Positions 55,771-64,000 are shown, counted from the first letter of the stretch. The stretch: 64,000 nucleotides of DNA from Candidatus Helarchaeota archaeon (GCA_019058315.1 JAHPZH010000007.1:124001-188000), one strand, 5' to 3'. Numbers and translations: made by a program. Notes: a model not told the origin generated them from the sequence alone.

Positions 55771-56388
55771 GTGATTTTAGATGATGAATTGCTTGTTCCA
55801 CGTAAATTATATATAGATGCCGGAGTTCACTTTGGAACTGCCAAAAAAACTTCAAATATGGAACCATATATTTATAAAACTATTAATACGGGCAAAAACC
55901 AAATTAATCTTATTGATATTCGAAAAACAGCTGCCAGAATTCGAGTAGCAGCAAAGTTTATTTCTAGATACCACCCAAATAAAGTTCTAGTAACTTCAAA
56001 GCGAAGATATAGTCATCAAGCAATAAAAAAATTTTCAGAAATAATTGGTACAAAATATATAAAGGGGGAAATTAAACCGGGAACTTTAACAAATTATTCA
56101 TCTAAGCATTATATTGAAACGGATTTATTAATTATAATTGATCCTAAAAAAGATGTTGATGCGATAAATGAATCTTCTATTTCCAAAATACCAATAATAT
56201 GTCTGTCTAATACAGATAATAACTTCATAAATGTCGATTTGGTGATTCCGGCAAATAATAGAGGAAGAAAAGCATTAGCATTAATTTTTTGGATTTTAAC
56301 AAGGCAAGTTCTTTTGGAAAGTGGTGAAATAAAATTTTTTAGCGAATTTAATTTTCCAATTTCCGACTTCCTTTCCCCCTTACATTAA
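55771..56388 (+). CDS. rps2: 30S ribosomal protein uS2
   Basis: The archaeal/eukaryotic uS2 pattern is clear: VPRKLYIDAGVHFGTAKKTSNMEPYIY, INLIDIRKTAARIRVAAKFIS, KVLVTSKRRYSHQAIKKFSE, FLxGxxxPGTLTNY-type segment (KPGTLTNYSS) and the late IPANNRGRKALALIFWILTRQVL. Start is GTG at 55771. The length of 205 residues is normal. It stands upstream of a release-factor-like gene. Confidence 0.96.
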   Translation: MILDDELLVPRKLYIDAGVHFGTAKKTSNMEPYIYKTINTGKNQINLIDIRKTAARIRVAAKFISRYHPNKVLVTSKRRYSHQAIKKFSEIIGTKYIKGEIKPGTLTNYSSKHYIETDLLIIIDPKKDVDAINESSISKIPIICLSNTDNNFINVDLVIPANNRGRKALALIFWILTRQVLLESGEIKFFSEFNFPISDFLSPLH

Positions 56389-56472
56389 ATTTTATAAATA
56401 TAGTTCATATTAAGTAGAAAATCTAAATATTTGAATTAAAAAATGATTAAAGGAATATAAAAAAGGGATTTT

Positions 56473-56886
56473 ATGGTCAAGTCAAAGAAAAATCTAGATA
56501 TTTATGGTCTCATCGTAATAGATCGTTCAGAAATGACAATAGCCACATTATCTGGTGGTAAAAAAAATATTATAAAGATAATGAGTGCAGCCAAACCATT
56601 TAAACGATTGGAGCGTTGCGAAATACAGAAAAATTATAGACCCCTTATTGAACAAGCTACACAGGAGTTCTTCATTCGTGCAGGAGAACACATTAACAAT
56701 CAATTTTTAAGTCTACAATTAAAAGGGATAATTATAGGGGGAGGTGGACCAACTAAAAAATATTTCGTAAAAGGTGATTATTTAGATAATCGTTTAAAGG
56801 AAAAAATAATTGCTATAATCGATATTGGTTATTCTGGTGAGCAAGGTATTGACGATTTAATTAAAAAAGCCAAATTAATATTATAA
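56473..56886 (+). CDS. Stand-alone eRF1/aRF1 middle-domain protein without GGQ
   Basis: The 137 residues align with the central domain of archaeal release factor aRF1: DIYGLIVIDRSEMTIATL, then EQATQEFFIRAGEHIN, LKGIIIGGGGPTKKYFVKGDYL and IDIGYSGEQGIDDLI. The loop that carries GGQ in aRF1 is instead LERCEIQKNYR at the same distance, so peptidyl-tRNA hydrolysis by the normal mechanism is not expected. N-terminal (NIKS) and C-terminal aRF1 domains are absent here. It follows uS2 after 84 bases. It may bind the ribosome or a tRNA end in quality control. Confidence 0.82.
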   Translation: MVKSKKNLDIYGLIVIDRSEMTIATLSGGKKNIIKIMSAAKPFKRLERCEIQKNYRPLIEQATQEFFIRAGEHINNQFLSLQLKGIIIGGGGPTKKYFVKGDYLDNRLKEKIIAIIDIGYSGEQGIDDLIKKAKLIL

Positions 56887-57224
56887 AATGGCGATAATTA
56901 TAAATAAAGGAAGTAAATGTAAACTAGTGCGGTACTAGTCTAATAAATTTAAAAATTAATTACATTTTTTATGAGATTTTTTCTTCTATTTATTCTAAAA
57001 TATTTCAATTTCGAAAATTCGCATTTCTTGTATAAATGCTTATTAAATTCCTTAAAAAATTGTGGGGTTTTTATTATTTTTTAAAAATTCACTATTGTTT
57101 TGAATGGAAAAAGAGTTAGATTAATTAAAAAAATATCAATTTAATTAGATAAATTTATCAAAAAAAGTTTAAATAATAGAAAAACCCATTATGATTATCA
57201 AATTCAATTTAATTTTTAAAAGGT
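56887..57224. other. Intergenic region with a short inverted repeat
   Basis: No convincing long ORF is seen in these 338 AT-rich bases. ACTAGT repeats at 56923-56928 and 56934-56939 around a GCGGT spacer can form a six-pair hairpin, 36 bases after the release-factor-like gene, with an AT-rich tail and a T6 run near 56963; a transcription terminator is possible but weak. Confidence 0.4.
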
Positions 57225-57395
57225 ATGGGATGTCTTGCGATGAATATTAGAACTTTTCCAAGATATTGGTATCATAGAAAGATTTTGAAAGCTCCAGTCG
57301 AGAAATCAGATGATATGGATCCCAAAATACAAGATATTAATCCCAAAATAGGAAAAGCTGACCCTGGCCCTACTAAAAAATCCAAATTAATCTAA
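57225..57395 (+). CDS. Possible small protein
   Basis: An ATG at 57225 (AAAAGG just before it) opens a 56-codon frame; a second in-frame ATG is at 57240. The product is basic/aromatic at the start (RTFPRYWYHRKIL) and then Pro/Lys-rich with two similar MDPKIQDI and INPKIGKA segments. It has no membrane helix or known motif. The composition is less random than neighbouring noncoding DNA, so a real small gene is plausible. Confidence 0.4.
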   Translation: MGCLAMNIRTFPRYWYHRKILKAPVEKSDDMDPKIQDINPKIGKADPGPTKKSKLI

Positions 57396-57603
57396 AAACA
57401 ATTGAAATAATCCAAATTCATATTTAATTATATTTTTTTTAATTAATTATTTGTTATTTTAAATAAACGAATTATACTATTTCTAAAATTTTTATAAATA
57501 CCATAAATAAGAAAAAATTCTATTCTGAAATTTAAATTGAGATTATTTATTCTTTGGACTCAAAAAATTTATTTTATAACTGAATAAATAAAAATAGATT
57601 AAA

Positions 57604-58542
57604 TTGACTAAAACTTCTGAGATTTCATTTAATGATAGGGACATAATTTCAATCAAAGATTTAACTCGCGATGAAATTGAATACATTTTAGACATTGCAC
57701 TTAAAATGAAGAAATATCATGATGACCCTACTGATCTTTTAAAGGGAAAAATTCTCGCAACTCTTTTTTATGAGCCCAGTACTCGAACCCGTTTGAGTTT
57801 TACAAGTGCAATGTTAAAATTAGGAGGGGAAGTAATGGGGTTCAGCGATCCAAAGGCTTCATCTGCTGCAAAAGGTGAAAACTTATCTGATTCTATTCTT
57901 TGTATTGAAAGTTATTGTGATATTATAGTTATTCGTCATAAATTAGAAGGGAGTGCCAGATTAGCAGCTGAAGTTTCTAAAAATCCTATTATTAATGCTG
58001 GAAGTGGGACTCAGGAACATCCTACTCAAGCTTTATTAGATTTATTGACTATCAGGAACGAATTTAAATCATTAGATGGTCTAAAAATTGGAATGGTTGG
58101 GGATCTAAAATATGGTAGAACAGTAAAATCCCTCTCCTATGCACTTTCATTATATGATGTTGAATTATCATTCATCTCTCCTTCCATGTTAAGCATGAGA
58201 AAAGAAGTATTAAAGGATCTTGATGATGCTGGAATAAAATATGAAGAATTTTCTGATTTAAGTTCAGTTCTTCCCTCATTAGATGTGATTTACGCTACCC
58301 GTATACAAAAAGAACGTTTCCCCGATCCTGCGGATTATGAAAAAGTTCGAGGATCTTATAAAATAAACAAAGAGTTTTTAAATAATGCAAAAGATTCAAT
58401 GATTTTAATGCATCCTTTACCCAGAGTCGATGAAATAGCATTTGATGTTGATAAACTCCCTTGTTCTAGATATTTTATTCAACCGCTTAATGGTGTTTTA
58501 ATTAGGATGGCATTACTTGGGTTAGTATTAGGAAAAATATAA
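57604..58542 (+). CDS. pyrB: Aspartate carbamoyltransferase catalytic subunit
   Basis: PyrB joins carbamoyl phosphate and aspartate in pyrimidine synthesis. Residues S59-T-R-T-R63 bind carbamoyl phosphate, and the HPTQALLDL and LMHPLPRVDEI loops complete the active site. The length of 312 residues is normal. The TTG start lies in an AT-rich leader of about 200 bases. pyrI begins one base after its stop, so the catalytic and regulatory chains are made from one message. Confidence 0.97.
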   Translation: MTKTSEISFNDRDIISIKDLTRDEIEYILDIALKMKKYHDDPTDLLKGKILATLFYEPSTRTRLSFTSAMLKLGGEVMGFSDPKASSAAKGENLSDSILCIESYCDIIVIRHKLEGSARLAAEVSKNPIINAGSGTQEHPTQALLDLLTIRNEFKSLDGLKIGMVGDLKYGRTVKSLSYALSLYDVELSFISPSMLSMRKEVLKDLDDAGIKYEEFSDLSSVLPSLDVIYATRIQKERFPDPADYEKVRGSYKINKEFLNNAKDSMILMHPLPRVDEIAFDVDKLPCSRYFIQPLNGVLIRMALLGLVLGKI

Positions 58543-58543
58543 A

Positions 58544-59023
58544 GTGAAAAAAATGGTAGAGAAAGAGCTTAGAGTTAGAAAAATCAAGCAAGGCACAGTT
58601 ATAGATCATATAAGCCCTGGAACTGCGTTAAGGGTTTTATCTATTCTTGGAATTATGGGAAAGGAGGGTCATATACTTTCCATTGCTATAAACGTTCCAA
58701 CGGGTAAAAATCAGAGTAACAGAAAAGATATTGTAAAAATTGAAAATAAAGAATTAGAGATTACCGATATTAATAAAATAGCTTTAATAAGTCCTCATGC
58801 TACAATAAATATAATTAGAGACTACAAAGTCGTTAGCAAAGAAAAAGTAAAACTTCCATCAGAACTTAAAGATATTATTAAATGCATTAATCCTAACTGC
58901 ATCACAAATAGTAGAGAACCGATAAAATCGCATTTTACAGTCGAAAATAAAGAACCAATATTATTAAGATGTAATTATTGTAATATTATTATGGATTTAA
59001 AGGATATTTTAAAAAATATATAA
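58544..59023 (+). CDS. pyrI: Aspartate carbamoyltransferase regulatory subunit
   Basis: PyrI binds CTP/ATP and links the catalytic trimers. The N-terminal allosteric domain (VRKIKQGTVIDHISPGTALRVLSILG) is typical, and the zinc domain has C114, C119, C143 and C146, spaced exactly as in the E. coli chain (109, 114, 138, 141). The likely start is GTG 58544 or ATG 58553. Presence of a regulatory chain implies feedback control of pyrimidine synthesis. Confidence 0.96.
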   Translation: MKKMVEKELRVRKIKQGTVIDHISPGTALRVLSILGIMGKEGHILSIAINVPTGKNQSNRKDIVKIENKELEITDINKIALISPHATINIIRDYKVVSKEKVKLPSELKDIIKCINPNCITNSREPIKSHFTVENKEPILLRCNYCNIIMDLKDILKNI

Positions 59024-59050
59024 TATTTAAATAAAAGAGGTTGAAAACCT

Positions 59051-60022
59051 TTGAGTTTTTGGAAAGGAAAACACGTATCTGTAACCGGAGGCGATGGTTT
59101 TTTAGGCCGCCATCTAATTAGGATGCTAAAAGAAAAGGGAGCAATTCCATATGTAGTTAAAATTGAAGACTATGATTTGACAAAATATGAAGATTGTGAT
59201 CGTTTAGTCTCCCAAAAACCTAAAGCTGATATAATAATTCATCTTGCTGCAGTTGTAGGAGGTATTGGGATTAATAAGGATAATCCAGGGAAATTTTTCT
59301 ATGATAACTTAATGATGGGGGTCCAATTAGTAGAAACGTCTCGTTTAGCTGAGATCCCTAAAGTTGTATTAATTGGGACAATCTGTGCATATCCTAAATT
59401 TACAAATGTTCCTTTTAAAGAGGAAGATATATGGGATGGATATCCAGAAGAAACCAATGCTCCGTATGGACTTGCAAAAAAGATGTTGCTTGTTCAGAGT
59501 CAAGCATATAGGCAACAATATGGATTTAATTCAATATATCTATTGCCAGTCAACATGTATGGACCTGGTGATAACTTCGACTTATATAGCTCACATGTCA
59601 TACCAGCTCTTATTAGAAAATGCGTAGAAGCAGTTCAAAATAATAAAGATTATATCGAGGTTTGGGGAACAGGTAAAGCATCACGTGAATTTTTATATGT
59701 AGAAGATGCTGCCCGGGGAATTATGTTAGCCGCTGAGAATTATAATTCCAGTGAACCAGTAAATTTAGGAGCTGGTTTTGAAATTACCATAAAGGAACTT
59801 GTTCATAAAATTGCAAAATTAACTGGGTTTAAGGGAGAAATCCGTTGGGATTCTTCAAAACCAGATGGACAACCTAGACGAAGTTTGGACGTTTCAAGAG
59901 CAAAAAAAGCCTTTGGATATCAGGCGAAGGTAAATTTTGATGAAGGTCTAAAAAATACTATTGATTGGTTTAAAGAAAATCAAGATGTAATCTATCAAAA
60001 AGAAAAAAAGATGAGAAGTTAA
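59051..60022 (+). CDS. NAD(P)-dependent sugar epimerase/reductase, GDP-L-fucose synthase-like
   Basis: The extended SDR signatures are present: VTGGDGFLGRHL for the cofactor, LAAVVGG, GTICAYP in place of the usual GSSCIYP, and Y-x3-K in PYGLAKKM. The NMYGPGDNFD and KASREFLYVEDAARG segments and the length of 323 residues match GDP-L-fucose synthase more than UDP-glucose epimerases. It probably makes a nucleotide sugar for surface glycans. The start is TTG at 59051. No other sugar-nucleotide genes lie beside it. Confidence 0.87.
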   Translation: MSFWKGKHVSVTGGDGFLGRHLIRMLKEKGAIPYVVKIEDYDLTKYEDCDRLVSQKPKADIIIHLAAVVGGIGINKDNPGKFFYDNLMMGVQLVETSRLAEIPKVVLIGTICAYPKFTNVPFKEEDIWDGYPEETNAPYGLAKKMLLVQSQAYRQQYGFNSIYLLPVNMYGPGDNFDLYSSHVIPALIRKCVEAVQNNKDYIEVWGTGKASREFLYVEDAARGIMLAAENYNSSEPVNLGAGFEITIKELVHKIAKLTGFKGEIRWDSSKPDGQPRRSLDVSRAKKAFGYQAKVNFDEGLKNTIDWFKENQDVIYQKEKKMRS

Positions 60023-60053
60023 AAAACTAAATTTTAAAATTTTAATTATTAAA

Positions 60054-60992
60054 ATGCAATGTAGGGGTATAAATATCGATCCAAATATTATGAAAGAGGT
60101 CTTGAAACAAATTAATAAAGACAGAATCTCGTCTGAATTAATTTATAATATAATTAGAGATAAAGGATGGGATTTTAAAAGGAAAGAATTATATTTAATT
60201 TCAAAATTAAGAATAGAGTTTGAGGATCCAGAATTTTGGTATTATTTGGGTCTATTTTTCTTTGAAAATTATGAATTGGATAAAAGCCAAGATATATTTT
60301 TAGAAAATGCGTTATATTGCTTTAATAAACCATTTGAAAACAATAAAAATAAAGGTAAAACCATTTTATGTGATGCTTTTGATAATCCAAAAGATATTTT
60401 TTCCTTATCATATTCAGAATATATTGAATTTTTGAACGAATCTCTTGATCATTTGATTGTGATTTATAATAAACCATGCTTTTACGAAGGTTTTTCTTTA
60501 CTTGAGGTTATTCCAAAGAAACCAGAAATAGTCGAGAGGTTTGAGGTTATTATTACAGCTGAATATAATGAACTTATTCAAGATAAAGAAAAAATATTTG
60601 GTGAACGATTACGTCAAATTCAATTTGAAAATAAATTATATGGGATTTTAAAAATATATAAAAAAATACGGCTCTCTGAACTGGCAAAAAAATTAGATTG
60701 TGAACAATCCTATTTAGAAGAAACTTTAGAAAAACTTGTTTTAGAAGAAAAAATTAATGGAACCATAAGAAATCAGTTTTTAACAATTACTAAATTACCT
60801 GAAGATCAAGAAATAATACCTATTATTACAATTAAAGAAGGTCAATGTGCTATATGCAGGGAGGAAATCAAAGAAGAATCATTAACTTGCTCAAATTGCT
60901 CTTCAAAATTCCATAAAAGCTGTTTTTCAAAATGGATTGAAAAAAGCGAATTATGTCCAGTTTGTCAAAAAGAACTTGAAATATTTGAATAA
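60054..60992 (+). CDS. Winged-helix protein with C-terminal RING finger
   Basis: Residues 1-160 are helical with unclear homology. Residues about 192-248 form a winged helix (LYGILKIYKKIRLSELAKKLDCEQSYLEETLEKL in outline). Residues 265-304 are a RING finger: C265-x2-C268, C279-x2-C282, H287-x2-C290, C301-x2-C304 (C4HC3-type spacing). This is the second protein in the window with a winged helix directly before a RING, the first being at 7348-8064; the two share little outside that plan. E3-ligase function is inferred from the RING only. Confidence 0.8.
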   Translation: MQCRGINIDPNIMKEVLKQINKDRISSELIYNIIRDKGWDFKRKELYLISKLRIEFEDPEFWYYLGLFFFENYELDKSQDIFLENALYCFNKPFENNKNKGKTILCDAFDNPKDIFSLSYSEYIEFLNESLDHLIVIYNKPCFYEGFSLLEVIPKKPEIVERFEVIITAEYNELIQDKEKIFGERLRQIQFENKLYGILKIYKKIRLSELAKKLDCEQSYLEETLEKLVLEEKINGTIRNQFLTITKLPEDQEIIPIITIKEGQCAICREEIKEESLTCSNCSSKFHKSCFSKWIEKSELCPVCQKELEIFE

Positions 60993-61051
60993 TAATAAAT
61001 AAATCATATATTTTTTATTAGAAAATTAATTTAAAATAAGTTGGGAATGAT

Positions 61052-61792
61052 ATGAGCCATGATTATTGGTTAAGAAAAGGTTTAAACGAGAGTACGAGAG
61101 AAAGGAAAATTAAATGCTTTGAAAATGCAATTCGCAAATACTCAACTCACGAAATCTTTGCATTTGATGAGTTGGGTCATTGGATTGCTGGATATTTGAA
61201 ACTTAACAACATAAATAGTTTTCTGACTTATAGATTTTTTGGAAGTGTCCATGATAGACTTGGAAATACAAGAAAAGCCATCGAATATTATAAAAAAGCA
61301 ATAGATATCGACCCTAATGATGAGTTTATCTGGCATAGAATCGCGGAAAACTATAGAAACTTGTTAAATTACGAAAAAATAATAGAATGTTATGAAAATT
61401 CAATAAAAATTGATCCAAATATAAAATTTAAATGGATTAATTTAGGAGAAGCTTATTTCAATTTAAATAAATATAAGAAAGCAATTGAATGTTATCAAAA
61501 AGCTTTAGCTATAGAAGAACATCATCTCGAACAAATTGATTTAATTAATGCATGGGAAGGTTTAGGAAATGCACATAAAGAGTTAAAAAATTATGAAAAA
61601 GCTATAAAATGTTATGAAAAAGTAATAAAACTAGATTACAATTATGATTTGGCTTGGGAAAATATGGGATTGATTTATGAGGAATTAAAAAATTATCCAA
61701 AAGCAATTGAATGTTATAAAAATGCATTAAAAATTAACAAATTTAATGAAATTGCTCAAGAACGATTAGAAAAGTGTGAGTCAAAGGAGTGA
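61052..61792 (+). CDS. TPR-repeat protein
   Basis: About five tetratricopeptide repeats run from residue 70 to the end, with the consensus (A/K)IECYKKAIDIDPN and WxxLGxAYxxLxxYxKAIECY. The first 65 residues are helical and more variable. TPR proteins are adaptors for protein complexes. The gene is followed directly by the HEAT gene and precedes it by a shared AAAGGAG that overlaps this stop codon, so the two are coupled. No partner can be named. Confidence 0.88.
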   Translation: MSHDYWLRKGLNESTRERKIKCFENAIRKYSTHEIFAFDELGHWIAGYLKLNNINSFLTYRFFGSVHDRLGNTRKAIEYYKKAIDIDPNDEFIWHRIAENYRNLLNYEKIIECYENSIKIDPNIKFKWINLGEAYFNLNKYKKAIECYQKALAIEEHHLEQIDLINAWEGLGNAHKELKNYEKAIKCYEKVIKLDYNYDLAWENMGLIYEELKNYPKAIECYKNALKINKFNEIAQERLEKCESKE

Positions 61793-61799
61793 ATAAAAT

Positions 61800-63812
61800 A
61801 TTTCTAATATACAAGAACCAGATGTAGAAAAATTAGGTCTCTCCAAAGATATTGATGGTTTAATTAAAGCTTTAGAATATCCAAAATGGTATATTAGAAA
61901 AGATGCTGCAAAATGGCTTGGAAAATTAAAGGAATTAAAAACAGCAAAATTATTAATACAACTACTCAAGGACGAAGATTGTTATGTACGAGAGAATGCA
62001 GAGGATTCTCTTATAAGTATGGGTAGTGATGTGGTTGAACTCCTCATCCCTTATCTTAAAGACAAAAATAATAGTATTAAGGGAAATGTAGCAAGTATTC
62101 TTGGTCGTATTGGAGATAAGAGAGCAATTAAACCCCTTATGCCGCTTTTAAATGATGATGACGAAATTGTTCAAATCCGAGTATCTTATGCTCTTAAGAA
62201 TCTTGACTGGAAACCTACCGATAAACAATTAGAAATGAGTTACGAATTTGCTAAAGGTGATTGGAAAGATCCTCATACAATGGACAAAGGTCTACAAAAA
62301 ATTGAAGAAATAATAAACTCTCCTGATTTATTACCAAAACCACCTATAAAACCACCAATCAAACCAGTTCCTAAATCAAAACCTCCTATTCCATCTTTAA
62401 AAGGAAAACCATTAGAAATTATTCTTCCATATTTAAATGATAATGATGAAAATATCCGTATTGAAGCAATAAAAGCTCTTAAACATGTAAAAGACGATAA
62501 AAAAGTGAATCTTCTCATCCATTCTTTCGAAGATAAAGATGAAGATGTCAGATATGAGGCAGTTAAATCTTTAAGTAAGATAAAAAATCTTAAAGCGGTA
62601 GATTCTATAGCTCAACTTTTATGGGACGATTCCTATTTAGTTCAAAAAAAGGCATTAGAAGTCTTAAGAAAAATTGGAAATGCAAACGCGGTAGATCCTC
62701 TGATTAAAGCTCTAAAAGATAAAGTCATTTATACTGAAGCTTTTGAAACTATTGAAAAAATTGGAAAATCTGCTATTACACCTCTTATCAAATTCCTTAG
62801 GGATGAAGATTATTGGATTCGAAAAAACACAGCAGAAACTCTTAATAAACTTGGATGGAAAGCAAAGAATGAAACCGAAAAAGCTTATTATTTAATTGCA
62901 ATTGATGACTCTAAAGGGTGGGAAGAGATAGTAAAATTAGGAGATTTTGCCCTAGAACCCCTCATTAAATCATTAAGTTATAAAAAGTTTCCTAGATTTG
63001 GAGATATTATTTTTCCGGATGATAGAGCAATTGCCCTTTCTGAATTAGGAGAGATAGCATTAGAGCCTCTTATAAAGGCACTAAAGGAAGGAGATTCTAA
63101 TACAAGATGGGGTGCAGCTGAGGCTTTAACGTTTATAGGAGATGTAAGGGCTCTAGAACCCCTTGCCCAAGCTTTAAATGATGAAAATTCAGATGTGAGA
63201 CATAGCGCAATTAGTGCTTTTAGTCATTATTCAGATAAAGAAGTAATAGATGTTTATATAAAGTATAATATGTTAAAGCATAAAGATATTCGAGTCAGAT
63301 TTAGTGCAATGAGAGATATAGGTTGGAGAGAAGATTATCGATTAGTGGAACCTCTACTCCAAGCATTAAAAGAAGATAACTATAGAATTATTGATTCAGC
63401 AGTTCATTCTTTATCAAAGTTAAAAGAAAAAAGAGCAGTAGAACCTCTTATAAAATTACTTAAACATAAAGACTCGATGATTATAAGAACAGCAGCTGAA
63501 GGTCTTGGAGATATAGGAGATGTAAGAGCAGTAGAACCTCTCATAGGGATGCTTAATAATGAAGATTGGCAAATTTTAAGAGAAATAATCAATGCGCTTG
63601 GTAAAATAAGAGATAAAAAAGCAGTAGAGCCCCTTATCCAACTCTTAAATGATAAGGATAAATTTATTAGATTGGAAGCTGTAGAAGCTCTTACAAATAT
63701 TGGTGACTTTACAGCAATTGATCCGATTTATGAGACCATACAAAAAGAAAAAGTTAATTATATAGCAGAAGCTATGCAAAAAGCCTTGGAAGAGTTAAGA
63801 AAAAAAATTTAA
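61800..63812 (+). CDS. HEAT-repeat (PBS-lyase-type) protein
   Basis: The frame carries HEAT repeats from its first codons (DIDGLIKALEYPKWYIRKDAAKWLGK in outline) through about residue 670, with a Pro/Lys linker near residues 175-200. The consensus (K/R)AVEPLI(K/Q)LLxDxD recurs about every 31 residues. The ATG at 62019 would remove 73 residues containing two good repeats. No ATG, GTG or TTG lies upstream before the TAA at 61794; ATT at 61800, ten bases after AAAGGAG, is the proposed start. It follows the TPR gene and is probably a scaffold or part of a modification complex. Confidence 0.75.
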   Translation: MSNIQEPDVEKLGLSKDIDGLIKALEYPKWYIRKDAAKWLGKLKELKTAKLLIQLLKDEDCYVRENAEDSLISMGSDVVELLIPYLKDKNNSIKGNVASILGRIGDKRAIKPLMPLLNDDDEIVQIRVSYALKNLDWKPTDKQLEMSYEFAKGDWKDPHTMDKGLQKIEEIINSPDLLPKPPIKPPIKPVPKSKPPIPSLKGKPLEIILPYLNDNDENIRIEAIKALKHVKDDKKVNLLIHSFEDKDEDVRYEAVKSLSKIKNLKAVDSIAQLLWDDSYLVQKKALEVLRKIGNANAVDPLIKALKDKVIYTEAFETIEKIGKSAITPLIKFLRDEDYWIRKNTAETLNKLGWKAKNETEKAYYLIAIDDSKGWEEIVKLGDFALEPLIKSLSYKKFPRFGDIIFPDDRAIALSELGEIALEPLIKALKEGDSNTRWGAAEALTFIGDVRALEPLAQALNDENSDVRHSAISAFSHYSDKEVIDVYIKYNMLKHKDIRVRFSAMRDIGWREDYRLVEPLLQALKEDNYRIIDSAVHSLSKLKEKRAVEPLIKLLKHKDSMIIRTAAEGLGDIGDVRAVEPLIGMLNNEDWQILREIINALGKIRDKKAVEPLIQLLNDKDKFIRLEAVEALTNIGDFTAIDPIYETIQKEKVNYIAEAMQKALEELRKKI

Positions 63813-63880
63813 TTCAATATTTTATTTTAGATTTTTTTGAACACAAACAAAATAAAAGAAAAAAAATTAGGAATATTCTG

Positions 63881-64000
63881 TTAATCTACTTTTAACAATG
63901 GATTCATTATTCCGAAAGAACCCGTTCGAACTAACGCTGCTTTTAAGAATTGGTAACCAATATCGTATGTTGAGCCATCTCCACCAATTGCAATAACAAC
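63881..64000 (-). pseudogene. Fragment resembling the TPP-binding beta subunit of 2-oxoacid:ferredoxin oxidoreductase
   Basis: The frame from the window edge to a TAA at 63881 encodes AIGGDGSTYDIGYQFLKAAL, which matches the TPP/Mg loop (GDGxTYDIGxxxLS) of PorB-type proteins. In complete PorB this loop is far from the C-terminus, but here a stop follows 26 residues later. The rest lies beyond the window. It could be a truncated or frameshifted copy; another reading is not excluded. Confidence 0.35.

Noticed and set aside
56473..56886. Peptide chain release factor aRF1
   Set aside because: Only the middle domain is present and its GGQ loop is missing.
56921..56940. Hairpin as a defined terminator or regulatory RNA
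   Set aside because: The six-pair stem is short, ACTAGT is self-palindromic, and there is no directly following T run, so it is only mentioned in the intergenic entry.
1..64000. CRISPR arrays, insertion sequences or prophage genes
   Set aside because: No regularly spaced direct repeats, transposase or phage structural genes were seen; the only sequence repeats noted are inside HEAT/TPR and duplicated-domain genes.

Overview
The window is a low-GC, gene-dense archaeal chromosome segment. It carries an undivided archaeal-type RNA polymerase subunit B, RNase P protein 4 (Rnp4), Nep1, uS2, an F420 gamma-glutamyl ligase, sn-glycerol-1-phosphate dehydrogenase and other ether-lipid enzymes. Two RING-type zinc-finger proteins, a JAMM/Rpn11-like peptidase and long HEAT and TPR repeat proteins are also present. 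This mix points to an Asgard archaeon, probably Lokiarchaeia-like; the lineage is inferred from gene content, not from a tree. TTG starts are frequent, and GGAG/AGGAGG ribosome-binding sites precede many internal operon genes.

Layout. 1-4.3 kb: molybdopterin genes (moaB fragment, moaC) divergent from a JAMM-TPR protein, then a membrane protein, thpR and a NifX-like protein. 4.4-10.2 kb: an AMA/PAN-like AAA ATPase, a UPF0200 kinase-like protein, chorismate mutase/prephenate dehydratase, a winged-helix-RING protein, cofE, a Nudix hydrolase and an unknown. 10.2-17.9 kb: an ABC exporter pair, rpoB, membrane proteins, two tandem tRNA-Gly genes and a zinc-ribbon/winged-helix protein. 18-30.9 kb: a winged-helix/HEAT protein, a UroD-family protein, an inositol-phosphatase-family enzyme, an Lrp regulator, a divergent SHMT-like enzyme, a duplicated hexapeptide acyltransferase, nadE, nep1, a GT-C glycosyltransferase, rnp4 and a CRM protein.

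30.9-40.7 kb: a minus-strand isoprenoid/ether-lipid cluster, in transcription order geranylgeranyl reductase, UbiA-type prenyltransferase, egsA, GGPP synthase, thiolase-like protein, DUF35-HMG-CoA synthase fusion, HMG-CoA reductase and type 2 IPP isomerase. It runs from acetyl-CoA condensation to saturated ether lipid but lacks the kinase/decarboxylase steps. 41-49 kb: ADP-forming acyl-CoA synthetase with a P-loop/DRTGG partner, a winged-helix regulator, a membrane GATase-like protein, a coiled-coil protein, an orphan aCPSF1-type KH domain and a YkgJ-like protein.

49.1-64 kb: a gamma-glutamyl cyclotransferase-like/ligase-like pair, a DNA-binding pseudo-ribonucleotide reductase, an acetyl-CoA synthase beta-subunit paralogue, uS2, an eRF1 middle-domain protein without GGQ, pyrBI, a GDP-fucose-synthase-like enzyme, a second winged-helix-RING protein, and TPR and HEAT proteins.

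The strongest lead is the gene at 51671-53950: a winged helix, an ATP-cone and an NrdD-like body in which both active-site cysteine positions are replaced, suggesting a dNTP-sensing transcription factor. Other leads are a thiolase-like protein without its nucleophile beside a DUF35-HMGS fusion, a CHC-motif acetyl-CoA synthase paralogue, a release-factor domain without GGQ, and three genes that open only with ATA or ATT behind a GGAG site.
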